Assembly: GCF_052065755.1 (NCBI RefSeq)
Contig: NZ_JBQHTK010000005.1
Coordinates: 62,001-126,000 of the forward strand
Direction of reading: 5' to 3'
Origin: Allocoprococcus sp004560705
GTDB taxonomy: Bacteria > Bacillota > Clostridia > Lachnospirales > Lachnospiraceae
DNA length: 64,000 bases
The notes under the pieces were generated by a model. It did no database searches. It had not been told where the DNA came from and saw only the letters and a list, made by a program, of their open reading frames with translations. Shown here one piece after another: positions 36,202 through 44,690 of the stretch. The first letter of the stretch is position 1. Each line of letters begins with the position of its first letter. Position numbers and translations under genes: made by a program.

Positions 36202-36231
36202 ATGAACGGTCATGTTCACGACATAAACGGT
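36202..36231 (-). promoter_or_regulatory. LytTR-type direct repeat operator
   Basis: On the minus strand two 9-base repeats, ACCGTTTAT (36231-36223) and ACCGTTCAT (36210-36202), are separated by exactly 12 bases. Both fit the consensus known for LytTR response regulators (AgrA, ComE, PlnC type), [TA][AC][CA]GTTN[AG][TG] with N12. The second copy ends 10 bases before the -35 box, the usual activator position. No LytTR regulator gene is in the window. Confidence 0.6.
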
Positions 36232-36252
36232 TTAATGGAAAAATCAGAAATA

Positions 36253-36684
36253 TCAAAGAATATGAAAATCCGGCTTTCTTTCCCCATAAATCCAATATGT
36301 CAATGTCCCGCCCAAAAGAATTCCAATCACAATCAGCCCGGAAAATAAGATCATAAACGGCACACAGATCTGCCCCCATAATTGAAACGGCTGGTCGCTA
36401 TAGTCCCACACTTCAAGATGAAGCCATTTATTCACAATAATCCCTGTTATAAATTCCAGTGAAGTAACAAATACGACCGATCTGATGACCTGAATCCATA
36501 ATGGCTCCGTCCACTTCATCGCCTGCCCCTGAAATGTACAGAAACAAAGCGCAAGTCCGCCAACCACAAACATACTCCAATGCGAAAAACCTCGCGTCAC
36601 CATCTCAATCGTATAGTAAATCGTTCCGCCCAGTACCCAGATAAACAACACTTCACTGATATATTTTGATCTTCTGCTCTTCAT
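36253..36684 (-). CDS. CmpB-like putative ABC transporter permease
   Basis: A 143-residue membrane protein with four hydrophobic segments, matching the 'putative ABC transporter permease' (CmpB, PF06541) family. The signature-like stretch is EVWDYSDQPFQLWGQICVPF. Despite the family name, a transport role is not proved. The ATG at 36684 follows GAGGGCGATTTTT at normal spacing; a GTG at 36699 is less likely. The frame is intact although the genes upstream on the same strand are broken. Confidence 0.75.
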   Translation of the reverse strand: MKSRRSKYISEVLFIWVLGGTIYYTIEMVTRGFSHWSMFVVGGLALCFCTFQGQAMKWTEPLWIQVIRSVVFVTSLEFITGIIVNKWLHLEVWDYSDQPFQLWGQICVPFMILFSGLIVIGILLGGTLTYWIYGERKPDFHIL

Positions 36685-36743
36685 AAAAATCGCCCTCACT
36701 ATGCAAATCTTCCTACATAGTGTGAGCGATTTTGGGAAAATTA

Positions 36744-37966
36744 TTACAGCCGATATACATTTTCATAAAGCATTACATACTCTTCTTTCAAATGATGTAT
36801 GATCAGAATTAAGGTAAGTTCCGGGCAGTTCAAAAGTGCATGTTCGATTATCAATGCATTTTCCTGATCCAATGCAGATGTTCCTTCGTCTACGAGTAGA
36901 ATTTTACGATCATGAATTAAAGCTCTGGCCACCGCTATTCTCTGTTTCTGCCCACCGGAGAGATTCTTCCCGTTTTCTCCGACTTTGGTATCCAATTCTT
37001 CCGGAAATGTTCGAATATCTTCTTCCAGTGCGCTCATTTTAAGCACTTTATCTATCTCGTCTTCACAATACGAATCCCCCAGTGTAATATTATTCCGGAT
37101 AGAGGTATCGAACAGGAATACATTTTGTTCGATGTATGCCATCTGTTCATAAAATGTATTTATATCATAGCAGGACAATTCTTTTTTATCATAGAGGATA
37201 CTTCCCTGATATCCCGTAAACTGTCCGAGCATGAGCTTCAGTAAGGTCGTTTTCCCGCAGCCGCTTTTTCACGGGTCTTTACGTACCTGCATCTCTGCCT
37301 TTCCAGCTCCCTGGATGCCGTCTGGATATTTCCCTTAAAATCCATCTCGTGTCCGAATGATTTCAGAACATGTACTCCACCTACCTGCTCTTTTACCGCC
37401 TGCGTAAATGTCTCCCATCCCTTGGACACTTTCCCGGACTCTTCTTCCACATTTCCATGAAAATAGTGAGAAAACACATAAACCATTCCGGACGTCAGCA
37501 GCGTACATATTAATTATTTCCACTGGATCCGGGCAAGTACCGCGATACCGATGGTCAGTTTAATCACTGCGTCCACAGCAGAATAAAAATTCTGAAATCC
37601 CTGTGTTTCTGCTTCTTTTAAATCATTGGTGTACCAGGAGATATATTCTCCCGTGTCCGTTCCGTTAAGCTCTTCTGCATTCCTCTCTATGATCTGCCGA
37701 TTGAGGCTTGCCCTTACATCCTGATTCATATGCGCTATCGTTCTGGCAGTCTGCACATCATAGATCCAGAACAGGAAATGCAGCGTCAGATACACGATAA
37801 TTACAAAAATCATACATGCCACGATTCCCTCGAAATCTCCGTCCATCACCAGACGCGCCATGCGCATCGTAGTCAGAGTACTCGCTAAAAGAAGCAGATT
37901 CTGGAGTAACAACAGCATAATTATGAAAACATTCTGATATTTGTAACTTCTGATGAATGAAAGCAT
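36744..37966 (-). pseudogene. Broken ABC exporter (fused permease-ATPase)
   Basis: Remnant of an ABC exporter with membrane and ATPase domains in one chain. The first membrane part (37966 down) runs into an in-frame TAA at 37514-37516 after LARIQWK. The same frame continues to about 37270 with the cytoplasmic-loop segment LERQRCRYVKTRE. There the sequence jumps into the ATPase P-loop SGCGKTTLLKLMLGQ in another frame, so the rest of the membrane domain and the start of the ATPase are deleted. The remaining ATPase is complete: LSGGQKQR, ILLVDEGTSALD and a LIIHHLKEE switch. The ATG overlaps the stop of the upstream sigma-like gene (TAATG). Confidence 0.85.
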
Positions 37967-39356
37967 TATTTTTCAACTCCCATCCAGCATCCTTCTGCAC
38001 CCACACCGTCTTCCGGCGGCACGAGCATTCCTTTTTCAATCAGAGCCTCCACGACCGAATCAATCACCGGAAGCGACACCAGCCGATTTGCAAATTTCCA
38101 TTCACTCAGCAGATAATCCGGCACACAGTCATAAATCAGTTTTGCCATTTTGTCAGCGATGATCCTTGCCGTTTTTTCAAAACAGCCTTTTTCTAAACGT
38201 TGACTGATATCATATAATTTTTCAGAATCGCACAGACGATTAACGAGAATTTTCGTGTACAGCATTTCGCCTTCCCTGTAAAGATAGCCACACGAAACAG
38301 CCATCGCTGCATATTCCTTTTCCGCTTCTGTCAGCGAGCCGATATTCAGCCCGTCAATCGCCCGAAGAGCCAGCTGGATCGGGATATCATTTGCAAGATT
38401 AAGACCACAGTGGAAATGCGCTCTAACTTGTGTAGTGTAAATATTGTCAACACGAATTTTTGAGTATCCACATACATTTTCAGCATTCACGCCGTCCCAG
38501 CCACTTCCAAAATATTTCCCATTATCAATATAACCATAGACATAAAACGGCCGTTTCTTCTTTTGGATCCGAGAAAAATAGCGTTCTTCCATGTCTTTTT
38601 CAACATTTTTAATTAAAGAATCCACCATTGGAACAATCTGCTGCCAGAGTACCAGATTCTGATCGATTTTCCGGTTTAAATACGGAAATGTAAGATACTG
38701 TTCCTCATTGTCTTTATGTTAGTAGCACATGTACACTACATGCTTCGAAAACCGCCTTGTGCAAACCGTTCTGGGATCATTCCCGCATGGATTTCCCTCC
38801 CCCCAGATCACGTAATTGATTCTGTCAAGCACCACCGGTTTCGGATAAGTCTCTGTCATTTCTTTTACCTCGCTTTTAATTCTTTTTCTCGCCGAAAATA
38901 ATCTTTGACGAACCGCCGTCTCACTAATATTCTGCCTGACGGCAATTTCCGCGGTTGATAAACCATCAAGATAAAACAGAATCATAACCTCCCGGTATGC
39001 CTTCGTCAGAAACGCAATCTGACGATACACCGCATCAAGCAGTTCTTCACTTTGATCGTTATCCTCTTCATCGGCAATAAACGGAAGTACCGTTTCAGAA
39101 TCATCCTCGTAAAACATATCCGTATGTTTTCTTCGCCTATCCGAAAATCAGCATATACATTTCGCGCAACTTTCCATATAAATGGATAAAGATTTTCAAT
39201 TTCACCATTTGAACAGGCAGCCTTGATCAGCGCAAAAACAATATCCGAACATAGCTCCTCATCCTCATAACTGTCCTTCGTTCTCGTGTAACAGAATCCA
39301 AACAGTTCCTCAAGCAGTTCATTGTCAATTATTCTCAGCAAATCTTGTTTCTTCAT
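37966..39356 (-). pseudogene. Broken sigma-factor-like regulator with long C-terminal domain
   Basis: Three pieces of one ancestral gene. Piece 1 (39356 to about 39140) has sigma region 2, ELLEELFGFCYTRTKDSY and YPFIWKVARNVYADF. A one-base shift near 39140 moves to piece 2, with sigma region 4 (FYLDGLSTAEIAVRQNISETAVRQR) then a C-terminal extension ending at TAA 38719-38721. Piece 3 resumes in the same frame (FPYLNRKIDQNLVLWQQ) and runs to 37966. Comparison from memory with intact Lachnospiraceae relatives suggests a stretch is also missing at 38720. Region 4 without intact region 2 should not work as a sigma factor. It precedes the ABC exporter and presumably once controlled it. Confidence 0.8.
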
Positions 39357-39424
39357 TTTTCTCTCCAAAGTGATTGATCAATACTTTCATATATATAGTC
39401 CTGCAAAATGTAAAAATGTTAGTA

Positions 39425-39459
39425 GGGACGGTTCTTTTGTCCCGACCATCGCCCTTTGG
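39425..39459 (+). repeat. Left arm of a REP-like inverted repeat
   Basis: 35-base arm starting GGGACGGTTCTTTTG, inversely repeated at 39627-39661 with 31 of 35 positions matching. The arm itself folds into two small hairpins, GGGAC-N9-GTCCC and GACCA-N8-TGGTC, as in REP or MITE ends. Confidence 0.75.
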
Positions 39460-39536
39460 TCTGATCGACCTGTCCGTATCGTATTACATATGATTGGAAA
39501 AGGCAGAATTTGGCAAATTGTCAAAAGAGTGCTATG

Positions 39537-39585
39537 AAAAAAGCAGCCTTTTCAGATTCTTTCATTCTTCTGTAAAGACTGCTTT
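39537..39585 (-). terminator. miaB terminator
   Basis: On the minus strand AAAGCAG pairs with CTGCTTT, extended by an inner TCTG/CAGA pairing, and a run of six T follows. It lies about 50 bases after the miaB stop, between the two REP-like arms. Confidence 0.75.
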
Positions 39586-39626
39586 CCAATTCTCTTAGAA
39601 TATTTCTTTTTTTCCGCTTACAAAAG

Positions 39627-39661
39627 CCAAGGGGCTATGGTCGTGGCAAAAGAACCGTCCC
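39627..39661 (-). repeat. Right arm of the REP-like inverted repeat, inside the miaB 3' end
   Basis: Inverse copy of the 39425-39459 arm. Reading on the minus strand, GGGACGGTTCTTTTGCCACG encodes the last residues of MiaB (GTVLLPRP), and the arm also supplies the TAG stop. Confidence 0.75.
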
Positions 39662-41092
39662 CAAATAATAGAATCCCTTCGCCTCATCCAGATGAACCGG
39701 TACGATTTTCCCAATCAACTCTTTATCCCCAGGGAAATGCACCAGCAGGTTATTGCTAAGTCGCCCGGTAACAAGACTTGGATCGTGATCGTTCACGCTT
39801 TCGACAAGTACTTCCTGAACCGTTCCTTCATGTACAGAACATACTTCCGCGGAGATTTCCTGTACTTCTTTCAAGAGTCGGTCAAATCGGTCTTTTACTA
39901 CATCTTCCGGTATCTGTTCTTCCATCGCCGCTGCCGGTGTGCCTGTACGTTTGGAATAGATGAATGTAAAGGCGCTGTCGTAACGTACTTTTCTGACTAC
40001 GTCAAGTGTTTCCTGGAAATCTTCTTCTGTCTCTCCCGGGAATCCTACAATAATATCGGTCGTAAGTGAGATATCCGGAACTGCGGCGCGGATCTTATCT
40101 ACCAGTTCGAGATAGTGTTCTTTGGTATAGCGGCGGTTCATCTTCTGAAGGATCCGGCTGCTTCCTGACTGGATCGGCAAATGCAGATGACGACAGATCT
40201 TCTTTGATTTTGCCATCACTGCGATCAATTCATCGGAAAGGTCTTTCGGATGTGATGTCATAAAACGGATCCTTTCCAGGCCATCAATTTTCTCAATTTC
40301 TTCCAGAAGCTGGGCGAAGCTCATCGGCTCATCCAGTGTCTTTCCGTACGAATTAACATTCTGTCCAAGGAGCATGACTTCCACAACTCCGTCCGCGACC
40401 AGCGACTCGATTTCGCGGATAATGTCTTTGGGATTCCGGCTTCTCTCGCGTCCGCGCACATACGGTACGATACAGTAGCTGCAGAAATTATTGCAGCCGA
40501 ACATGATATTAACGCCTGATTTAAAAGAAAACTTTCTCTCACTCGGCAGATCTTCTACGATCTTATCTGTATCCTTCCAGAGATCGATCACCATTCGTTC
40601 TGATTCAAAACGCGTCACGATTAATTCCGCGAACTTGTAAATATTATGAGTCCCGAAAATCAGATCCACAAAACGATAGCTTTTCTTGATCTTCTCGACC
40701 ACTTCCGGCTCCTGCATCATGCATCCGCAAAGTCCGATAAACATGTACGGTTTCTGCTTCTTTACACGGTTTAACTGCCCCAGACGTCCATACACCCTTG
40801 TGTTTGCGTTCTCGCGGACAGTACAGGTATTAAAGATGACGAAATCAGCCTTCTCCTCGTCCGGCTCCTCCACATACCCGATCTGTTCCAGCACGCCGAC
40901 CAGCTTCTCGGAATCTCTGGCATTCATCTGACAACCAAAAGTGGTCACGCAGAACGTGAGATCTCTCCCCAGTTCCCTGCTCTTTTCCTGCACATAATGC
41001 CTTGCTTTGGCCATAAAATAGTATTGACGCTGCGGCTCTTCTACCGGCGGCTGCTTTGTCAAATCAATTTCATCAAAATTTATATCAAACAT
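39635..41092 (-). CDS. miaB: tRNA-2-methylthio-N6-dimethylallyladenosine synthase MiaB
   Basis: A 485-residue radical SAM methylthiotransferase modifying i6A37 made by MiaA. The N-terminal cluster domain has FGCQMNARDSEK, NTCTVRENA and GLCGCMMQEPE; the radical SAM motif is GCNNFCSYC; a TRAM domain ends the protein. The final residues GTVLLPRP come from a REP-like repeat arm that also provides the stop, so the extreme C-terminus is unusual, after the end of the TRAM domain. GGAAGGATAATAAC precedes the ATG. It follows the DUF4250 gene by 23 bases. Confidence 0.95.
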   Translation of the reverse strand: MFDINFDEIDLTKQPPVEEPQRQYYFMAKARHYVQEKSRELGRDLTFCVTTFGCQMNARDSEKLVGVLEQIGYVEEPDEEKADFVIFNTCTVRENANTRVYGRLGQLNRVKKQKPYMFIGLCGCMMQEPEVVEKIKKSYRFVDLIFGTHNIYKFAELIVTRFESERMVIDLWKDTDKIVEDLPSERKFSFKSGVNIMFGCNNFCSYCIVPYVRGRERSRNPKDIIREIESLVADGVVEVMLLGQNVNSYGKTLDEPMSFAQLLEEIEKIDGLERIRFMTSHPKDLSDELIAVMAKSKKICRHLHLPIQSGSSRILQKMNRRYTKEHYLELVDKIRAAVPDISLTTDIIVGFPGETEEDFQETLDVVRKVRYDSAFTFIYSKRTGTPAAAMEEQIPEDVVKDRFDRLLKEVQEISAEVCSVHEGTVQEVLVESVNDHDPSLVTGRLSNNLLVHFPGDKELIGKIVPVHLDEAKGFYYLGTVLLPRP

Positions 41093-41115
41093 GTTATTAT
41101 CCTTCCATAATCCTG

Positions 41116-41295
41116 TTATATGAACTGATTCGTTTCCTCATCATAGCGATAGTCGATCTGTTCCAGTTTCTTTTCAATCATTTCCCGATCCACTTCCATA
41201 TCCTCACACAGCTCATCCAGCCCGGAATATGAGTCTCTCAGTTTCATGTTGATCACACTCAGCAGGATCATCGGATCATTTGGCAATGATATCAT
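41116..41295 (-). CDS. DUF4250 small protein
   Basis: A 59-residue protein matching DUF4250: MISLPNDPMILLSVINMKLR then acidic helices ending YRYDEETNQF. The fold looks like a small winged-helix or helical domain, but the function is unknown. The ATG lies in GGAGTAGGAGATG and overlaps the stop of the DUF5662 gene by 4 bases, so the two are translationally coupled. miaB follows. Confidence 0.8.
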   Translation of the reverse strand: MISLPNDPMILLSVINMKLRDSYSGLDELCEDMEVDREMIEKKLEQIDYRYDEETNQFI

Positions 41296-41861
41296 CTCCT
41301 ACTCCTCCTGTTCTTCCCCATATTTTCATAATCGTGCGTCTTCAGCACCGTATTTTTAATATAGGCAAATGTCTCCCTTTCTCCCTTCTCGGCAAGCATA
41401 TGCAGCAGTTCTTCCAGCAGTGCCCGAGTATCTTCATGAATAAGCTGTCCGGCAATCCCATTGTCATAATACTGAAGGGGAGAAGAATCCGTATAATTCT
41501 CTTTCATATATACTTTCGATGCCGCAATCCGATCCATAAACATCTCAATCACATATTTTTTCGGCATCTTCATACCGGTTAGTCCCGGTTGTTCTAATCC
41601 ATAGTCGATCCAGTATTCATAATGATGCTTATTGCGTCCTTTATGATGTAGCCAGGCCGTCGAACAACCGGTTATTTCACGCTCCGCATTGTTCGGGCTT
41701 CTGGTTCCCTGATAGTATCTGCATCCCACAAGGAACTCAGACGGCATATATTTGGACATATCATGCAAAAGCCCCTGACGGTACAATCCTACCCGGAAAC
41801 AATTCTTCATAACCAGAATTTTATGATTTGTAATGGTGCAAAAATGCTGCCAGGCTTTCAT
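41292..41861 (-). CDS. DUF5662 family protein
   Basis: A 189-residue soluble protein with His/Asp-rich motifs (GLLHDMSKYMPSEF, STAWLHHKGRNKHHYEYW) reminiscent of HD-type metal-binding helices and matching DUF5662. Function unknown. The ATG at 41861 follows AGTAGGAGGAAAT; the 19-residue upstream extension is rejected. It lies between the GH13-like gene (8-base gap) and the DUF4250 gene (4-base overlap), in an operon that continues to miaB. Confidence 0.8.
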   Translation of the reverse strand: MKAWQHFCTITNHKILVMKNCFRVGLYRQGLLHDMSKYMPSEFLVGCRYYQGTRSPNNAEREITGCSTAWLHHKGRNKHHYEYWIDYGLEQPGLTGMKMPKKYVIEMFMDRIAASKVYMKENYTDSSPLQYYDNGIAGQLIHEDTRALLEELLHMLAEKGERETFAYIKNTVLKTHDYENMGKNRRSRR

Positions 41862-41869
41862 ATTTCCTC

Positions 41870-43564
41870 CTACTTCACAATGAATACTTTGATGGTACGT
41901 TCCTCTACTTCCACACACTTTGCTTCTTCAATGAGTACCGGTTCTTTCAATACTCCATCATCCGTAGAAGCTGCAAGATACCAGTGTTTACCCTTTGGAA
42001 GTGCCGGAAGCGCAAAAAGATGCGAAACCCAGTGCATATTATATGCAACATAGCAGCTTTCCTCCTCGTCGCTGCCGTGATAGAATACACCGATCTGTCT
42101 ACTTGAAACCTCGGAGGATGTCTGCCATGCGTTTTCACTGTGATAAGAGATATCCGGAATTCCGCAGCTGGTACTGTCAATTCCCATCATTTCATGTTCC
42201 GGATGCAGCACCTTATGTGCCTTGCGGAAAGCGATCAGATCTTTTACAAACTGATGCAACTTCTCTTCTTTTTGAAGTTTGCTCCAGTCAAGCCAGGAAA
42301 CCGGATTGTCCTGGCAATAGACATTATTATTTCCCTTCTGGCTGTTCGCGAATTCATCACCTGCAAGAATACAAGGTGTTCCCTGTGCAAGGAGCAGGAG
42401 GAAAAATGCATTATAGATCTGCTTTCTTCGCAATTCCACGACAGAGCGTTTGCGGGTCGGCCCCTCTACGCCACAGTTCCAACTAAAATTATAATCCGGT
42501 CCGTCCTGATTCTCCTCTCCGTTTTCTTCATTATGTTTTTGATCATAAGAAACCAGATCATTCAGAGTGAAACCTGTCTGTCCGGTGATATAATTAAAGG
42601 TCTCTTCCTCTTCTGACTGATGTCTCAGCCACCACATGACCCCCGGAACCATACCCTCGTCTCCTTTCAGGAAGCGGCGCATGGTATTCTGGAAATCATC
42701 CATTTTCTTCATGATCTTGGTACCATAGAGAACAGGATCGTTGATCAGAGACTCTCTGTCTATAATACATGGATTGAGAATAAACCCATCAATATGATAT
42801 TCCATCACCCAGAAACGAAGACATCCCAGAATCATCATTTTCGGAGTATCTCCCGTAAAAGGCATTTCAAGGATCAACTCCATATTCTCCGAATGAAGAG
42901 TTTTAATCAGATTCTTCAGTTCTGTAACTTCCTCTTTGGCAGCATAGGAGCTCTTAGGAGCGAAATAATACCCTTCTCCGTATCCCCAATAATTCAGGTA
43001 GGATTTATTCTCCTCAAAATCATATATTGGCATTACATGAATCTGATTCACTCCAAGATCCTTTAAATATGGCAATTTCTCCAGAACACCTGCAAAAGTT
43101 CCCTTATATCGCACCTTTGAAGAACTGTGTTTGGTAAAGCCACGAACATGAAGGCTGTATGCAATCACTTCATTTTGTGCCAGATGAGGCCTTTTATCAT
43201 CCTCCCACGGAAATTCCGTATCAATGATCCGGGCACGGACTTCATGCTGTTCTATATTTCTGGCTTCACCCCAGACTTTACGTCCCGCAAAAGCTCTTGC
43301 ATAACTGTCAATTACGATTTCTCCGTCAACTCTGTAATTATATTCATAAGCTTCAGCTCTTGGTATACGAAGCGCAATACAGCGAATCAGCCCGGAAGAA
43401 CCCGTTTCCTGCATGTCAAATATCTGCTCCGGAACCTTCTTCCCCTTTTTATAAAGAAGGAGCTCACATTTTTTTCCAGAAGGAACACATACCGAAAAAT
43501 TCACATTTTCGCCGCGCACTGTACAGCCCTGCGGCAATGGATAACCTGTTGTTACTTTTATCAT
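41870..43564 (-). CDS. GH13-fold protein (debranching-enzyme-like) lacking catalytic residues
   Basis: A 564-residue protein with an N-terminal CBM48-like beta domain (residues 1-85), a GH13 barrel and a C-terminal beta domain; most like GlgX/TreX debranching enzymes (LAQGTPCILAGDEF, NVYCQDNPVSWLDW). The four GH13 motifs are changed: DVVYNH is replaced by ELILEMPF, the nucleophile motif GFRFD reads GFILN (about residue 264), no acid/base Glu motif follows, and the HD of region IV reads QT in YITGQTGFTLNDL. It may bind but not cut glucans. ATG at 43564 has GAGGAG six bases upstream. It is 13 bases after a sugar-binding lipoprotein gene. Confidence 0.8.
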   Translation of the reverse strand: MIKVTTGYPLPQGCTVRGENVNFSVCVPSGKKCELLLYKKGKKVPEQIFDMQETGSSGLIRCIALRIPRAEAYEYNYRVDGEIVIDSYARAFAGRKVWGEARNIEQHEVRARIIDTEFPWEDDKRPHLAQNEVIAYSLHVRGFTKHSSSKVRYKGTFAGVLEKLPYLKDLGVNQIHVMPIYDFEENKSYLNYWGYGEGYYFAPKSSYAAKEEVTELKNLIKTLHSENMELILEMPFTGDTPKMMILGCLRFWVMEYHIDGFILNPCIIDRESLINDPVLYGTKIMKKMDDFQNTMRRFLKGDEGMVPGVMWWLRHQSEEEETFNYITGQTGFTLNDLVSYDQKHNEENGEENQDGPDYNFSWNCGVEGPTRKRSVVELRRKQIYNAFFLLLLAQGTPCILAGDEFANSQKGNNNVYCQDNPVSWLDWSKLQKEEKLHQFVKDLIAFRKAHKVLHPEHEMMGIDSTSCGIPDISYHSENAWQTSSEVSSRQIGVFYHGSDEEESCYVAYNMHWVSHLFALPALPKGKHWYLAASTDDGVLKEPVLIEEAKCVEVEERTIKVFIVK

Positions 43565-43577
43565 CATCTTCTCCTCT

Positions 43578-44564
43578 TTACTGCCATCCGTCAGCACCAT
43601 ACATTTCTACATTATCTGCATCAATAAAAAAGACATCTTCATAAATCGCCTCTTCATATTTTTCCCCATTTAAAATGGCAAATGCTGTTTTTGCGGCATC
43701 TTTTCCTATATTAATAGGGGATTGACCACTTGTCCCCCGAATTAAGCTCCCCGGTTTCAAAAGCTCTTTTTTGAGATCGGGTGAACCGTCAACACCATAA
43801 ATCATGATATCATGCAATGCTTCCGTATGAGCTGCCACCAGCGCACCAAGTGCGATCTGATCATTTCCGCACATGACCGCCGTGATGTCCTTATGCTCAG
43901 CAAAGATCTGGTTCGCCGCTTCTCTCGCCAGATTGAGATCCCCCTGCGTATCCATGCGAGCAACCACTTCAAAGCCTTTATCCATAATCGCTTCCTCAAA
44001 TCCGGTAATGCGCTCATTGACCGAATTCTGAGTCGGACTTTCCAGGATCGCAACCTTTCCTCCTTCCGGACATTGCTTAATCAGATTTTCTCCACAAATA
44101 TAACCTGCATTATAGTTGTTGGATCCTATAAAAGCATCTACATAATCCATTTCCTTTACTTCTGAGTCGATATTAATGATTTTGACATCCGCTTCTTTCA
44201 GATGTTCCAGCGCCGGTGTGATTTCTTCCCATTCGACCGGGCACAGAAAAATGGCATCGATTCCCTGCTCTATCATCTCATCGATCTGTTGAATCTGCGT
44301 ATTCACATTCAGCTCCGGATCCATCGTAATCATCGTGCACCCTTCATTCTCCACATACTCACGAAGCGACTGCTCCAGTGTAATAAAATAAGGATTCTCC
44401 ATTGTGATACAACTGAACCCAAAGGTATAAGACACCGTTTCCTCCTGATCTTCTTCCAGCTTTATTGCATTATCCTCACTGGTCCCCACATTTTTCTTAC
44501 AACCTGTAACCATCATACAACACATAAGAAATGTAAGAAACAGTGCTATTTTTCTCTTATACAT
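43578..44564 (-). CDS. Sugar-type substrate-binding lipoprotein
   Basis: A 328-residue periplasmic-binding-fold protein (Peripla_BP_4, RbsB-like). A lipoprotein signal ends MMVTGC (Cys22). Segments IEQGIDAIFLCPVEWEEI, AFIGSNNYNAGYICGENL and VMCGNDQIALGALVA are typical of ribose/galactose-type binding proteins. No permease or ATPase genes lie next to it, so it is an orphan binder, possibly a sensor or one using a distant transporter. It heads the operon with the GH13-like gene and has a good promoter and GGGAGGTTTGGT before the ATG. Confidence 0.87.
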   Translation of the reverse strand: MYKRKIALFLTFLMCCMMVTGCKKNVGTSEDNAIKLEEDQEETVSYTFGFSCITMENPYFITLEQSLREYVENEGCTMITMDPELNVNTQIQQIDEMIEQGIDAIFLCPVEWEEITPALEHLKEADVKIINIDSEVKEMDYVDAFIGSNNYNAGYICGENLIKQCPEGGKVAILESPTQNSVNERITGFEEAIMDKGFEVVARMDTQGDLNLAREAANQIFAEHKDITAVMCGNDQIALGALVAAHTEALHDIMIYGVDGSPDLKKELLKPGSLIRGTSGQSPINIGKDAAKTAFAILNGEKYEEAIYEDVFFIDADNVEMYGADGWQ

Positions 44565-44590
44565 ACCAAACCTCCCTAAACCTTTCTTTT

Positions 44591-44618
44591 ATTGTAACTT
44601 TTTTATCGTCAATGTCAA
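44591..44618 (-). promoter_or_regulatory. Promoter of the binding-protein/miaB operon
   Basis: TTGACA, 16-base spacer, TACAAT on the minus strand, 27 bases before the lipoprotein start. A perfect -35 box. Confidence 0.75.
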
Positions 44619-44630
44619 TAGTTTTTCCCC

Positions 44631-44659
44631 TTGCAAATCCTTGCATAGTCTGTTAGAGT
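44631..44659 (+). promoter_or_regulatory. Promoter of the DUF1292 gene
   Basis: TTGCAA, 17-base spacer, TAGAGT on the plus strand, about 30 bases before the DUF1292 start and divergent from the lipoprotein promoter. Confidence 0.5.
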
Positions 44660-44690
44660 GGAAGTATCATATGAAAGGAGAAGCCGAATT

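Noticed and set aside
36676..36735. Terminator between the ABC pseudogene and the CmpB-like gene
   Set aside because: CACTATG/CATAGTG pairs for 7 bases, but the arms mismatch beyond that and the T run is inside the next ribosome binding region; too weak to call.
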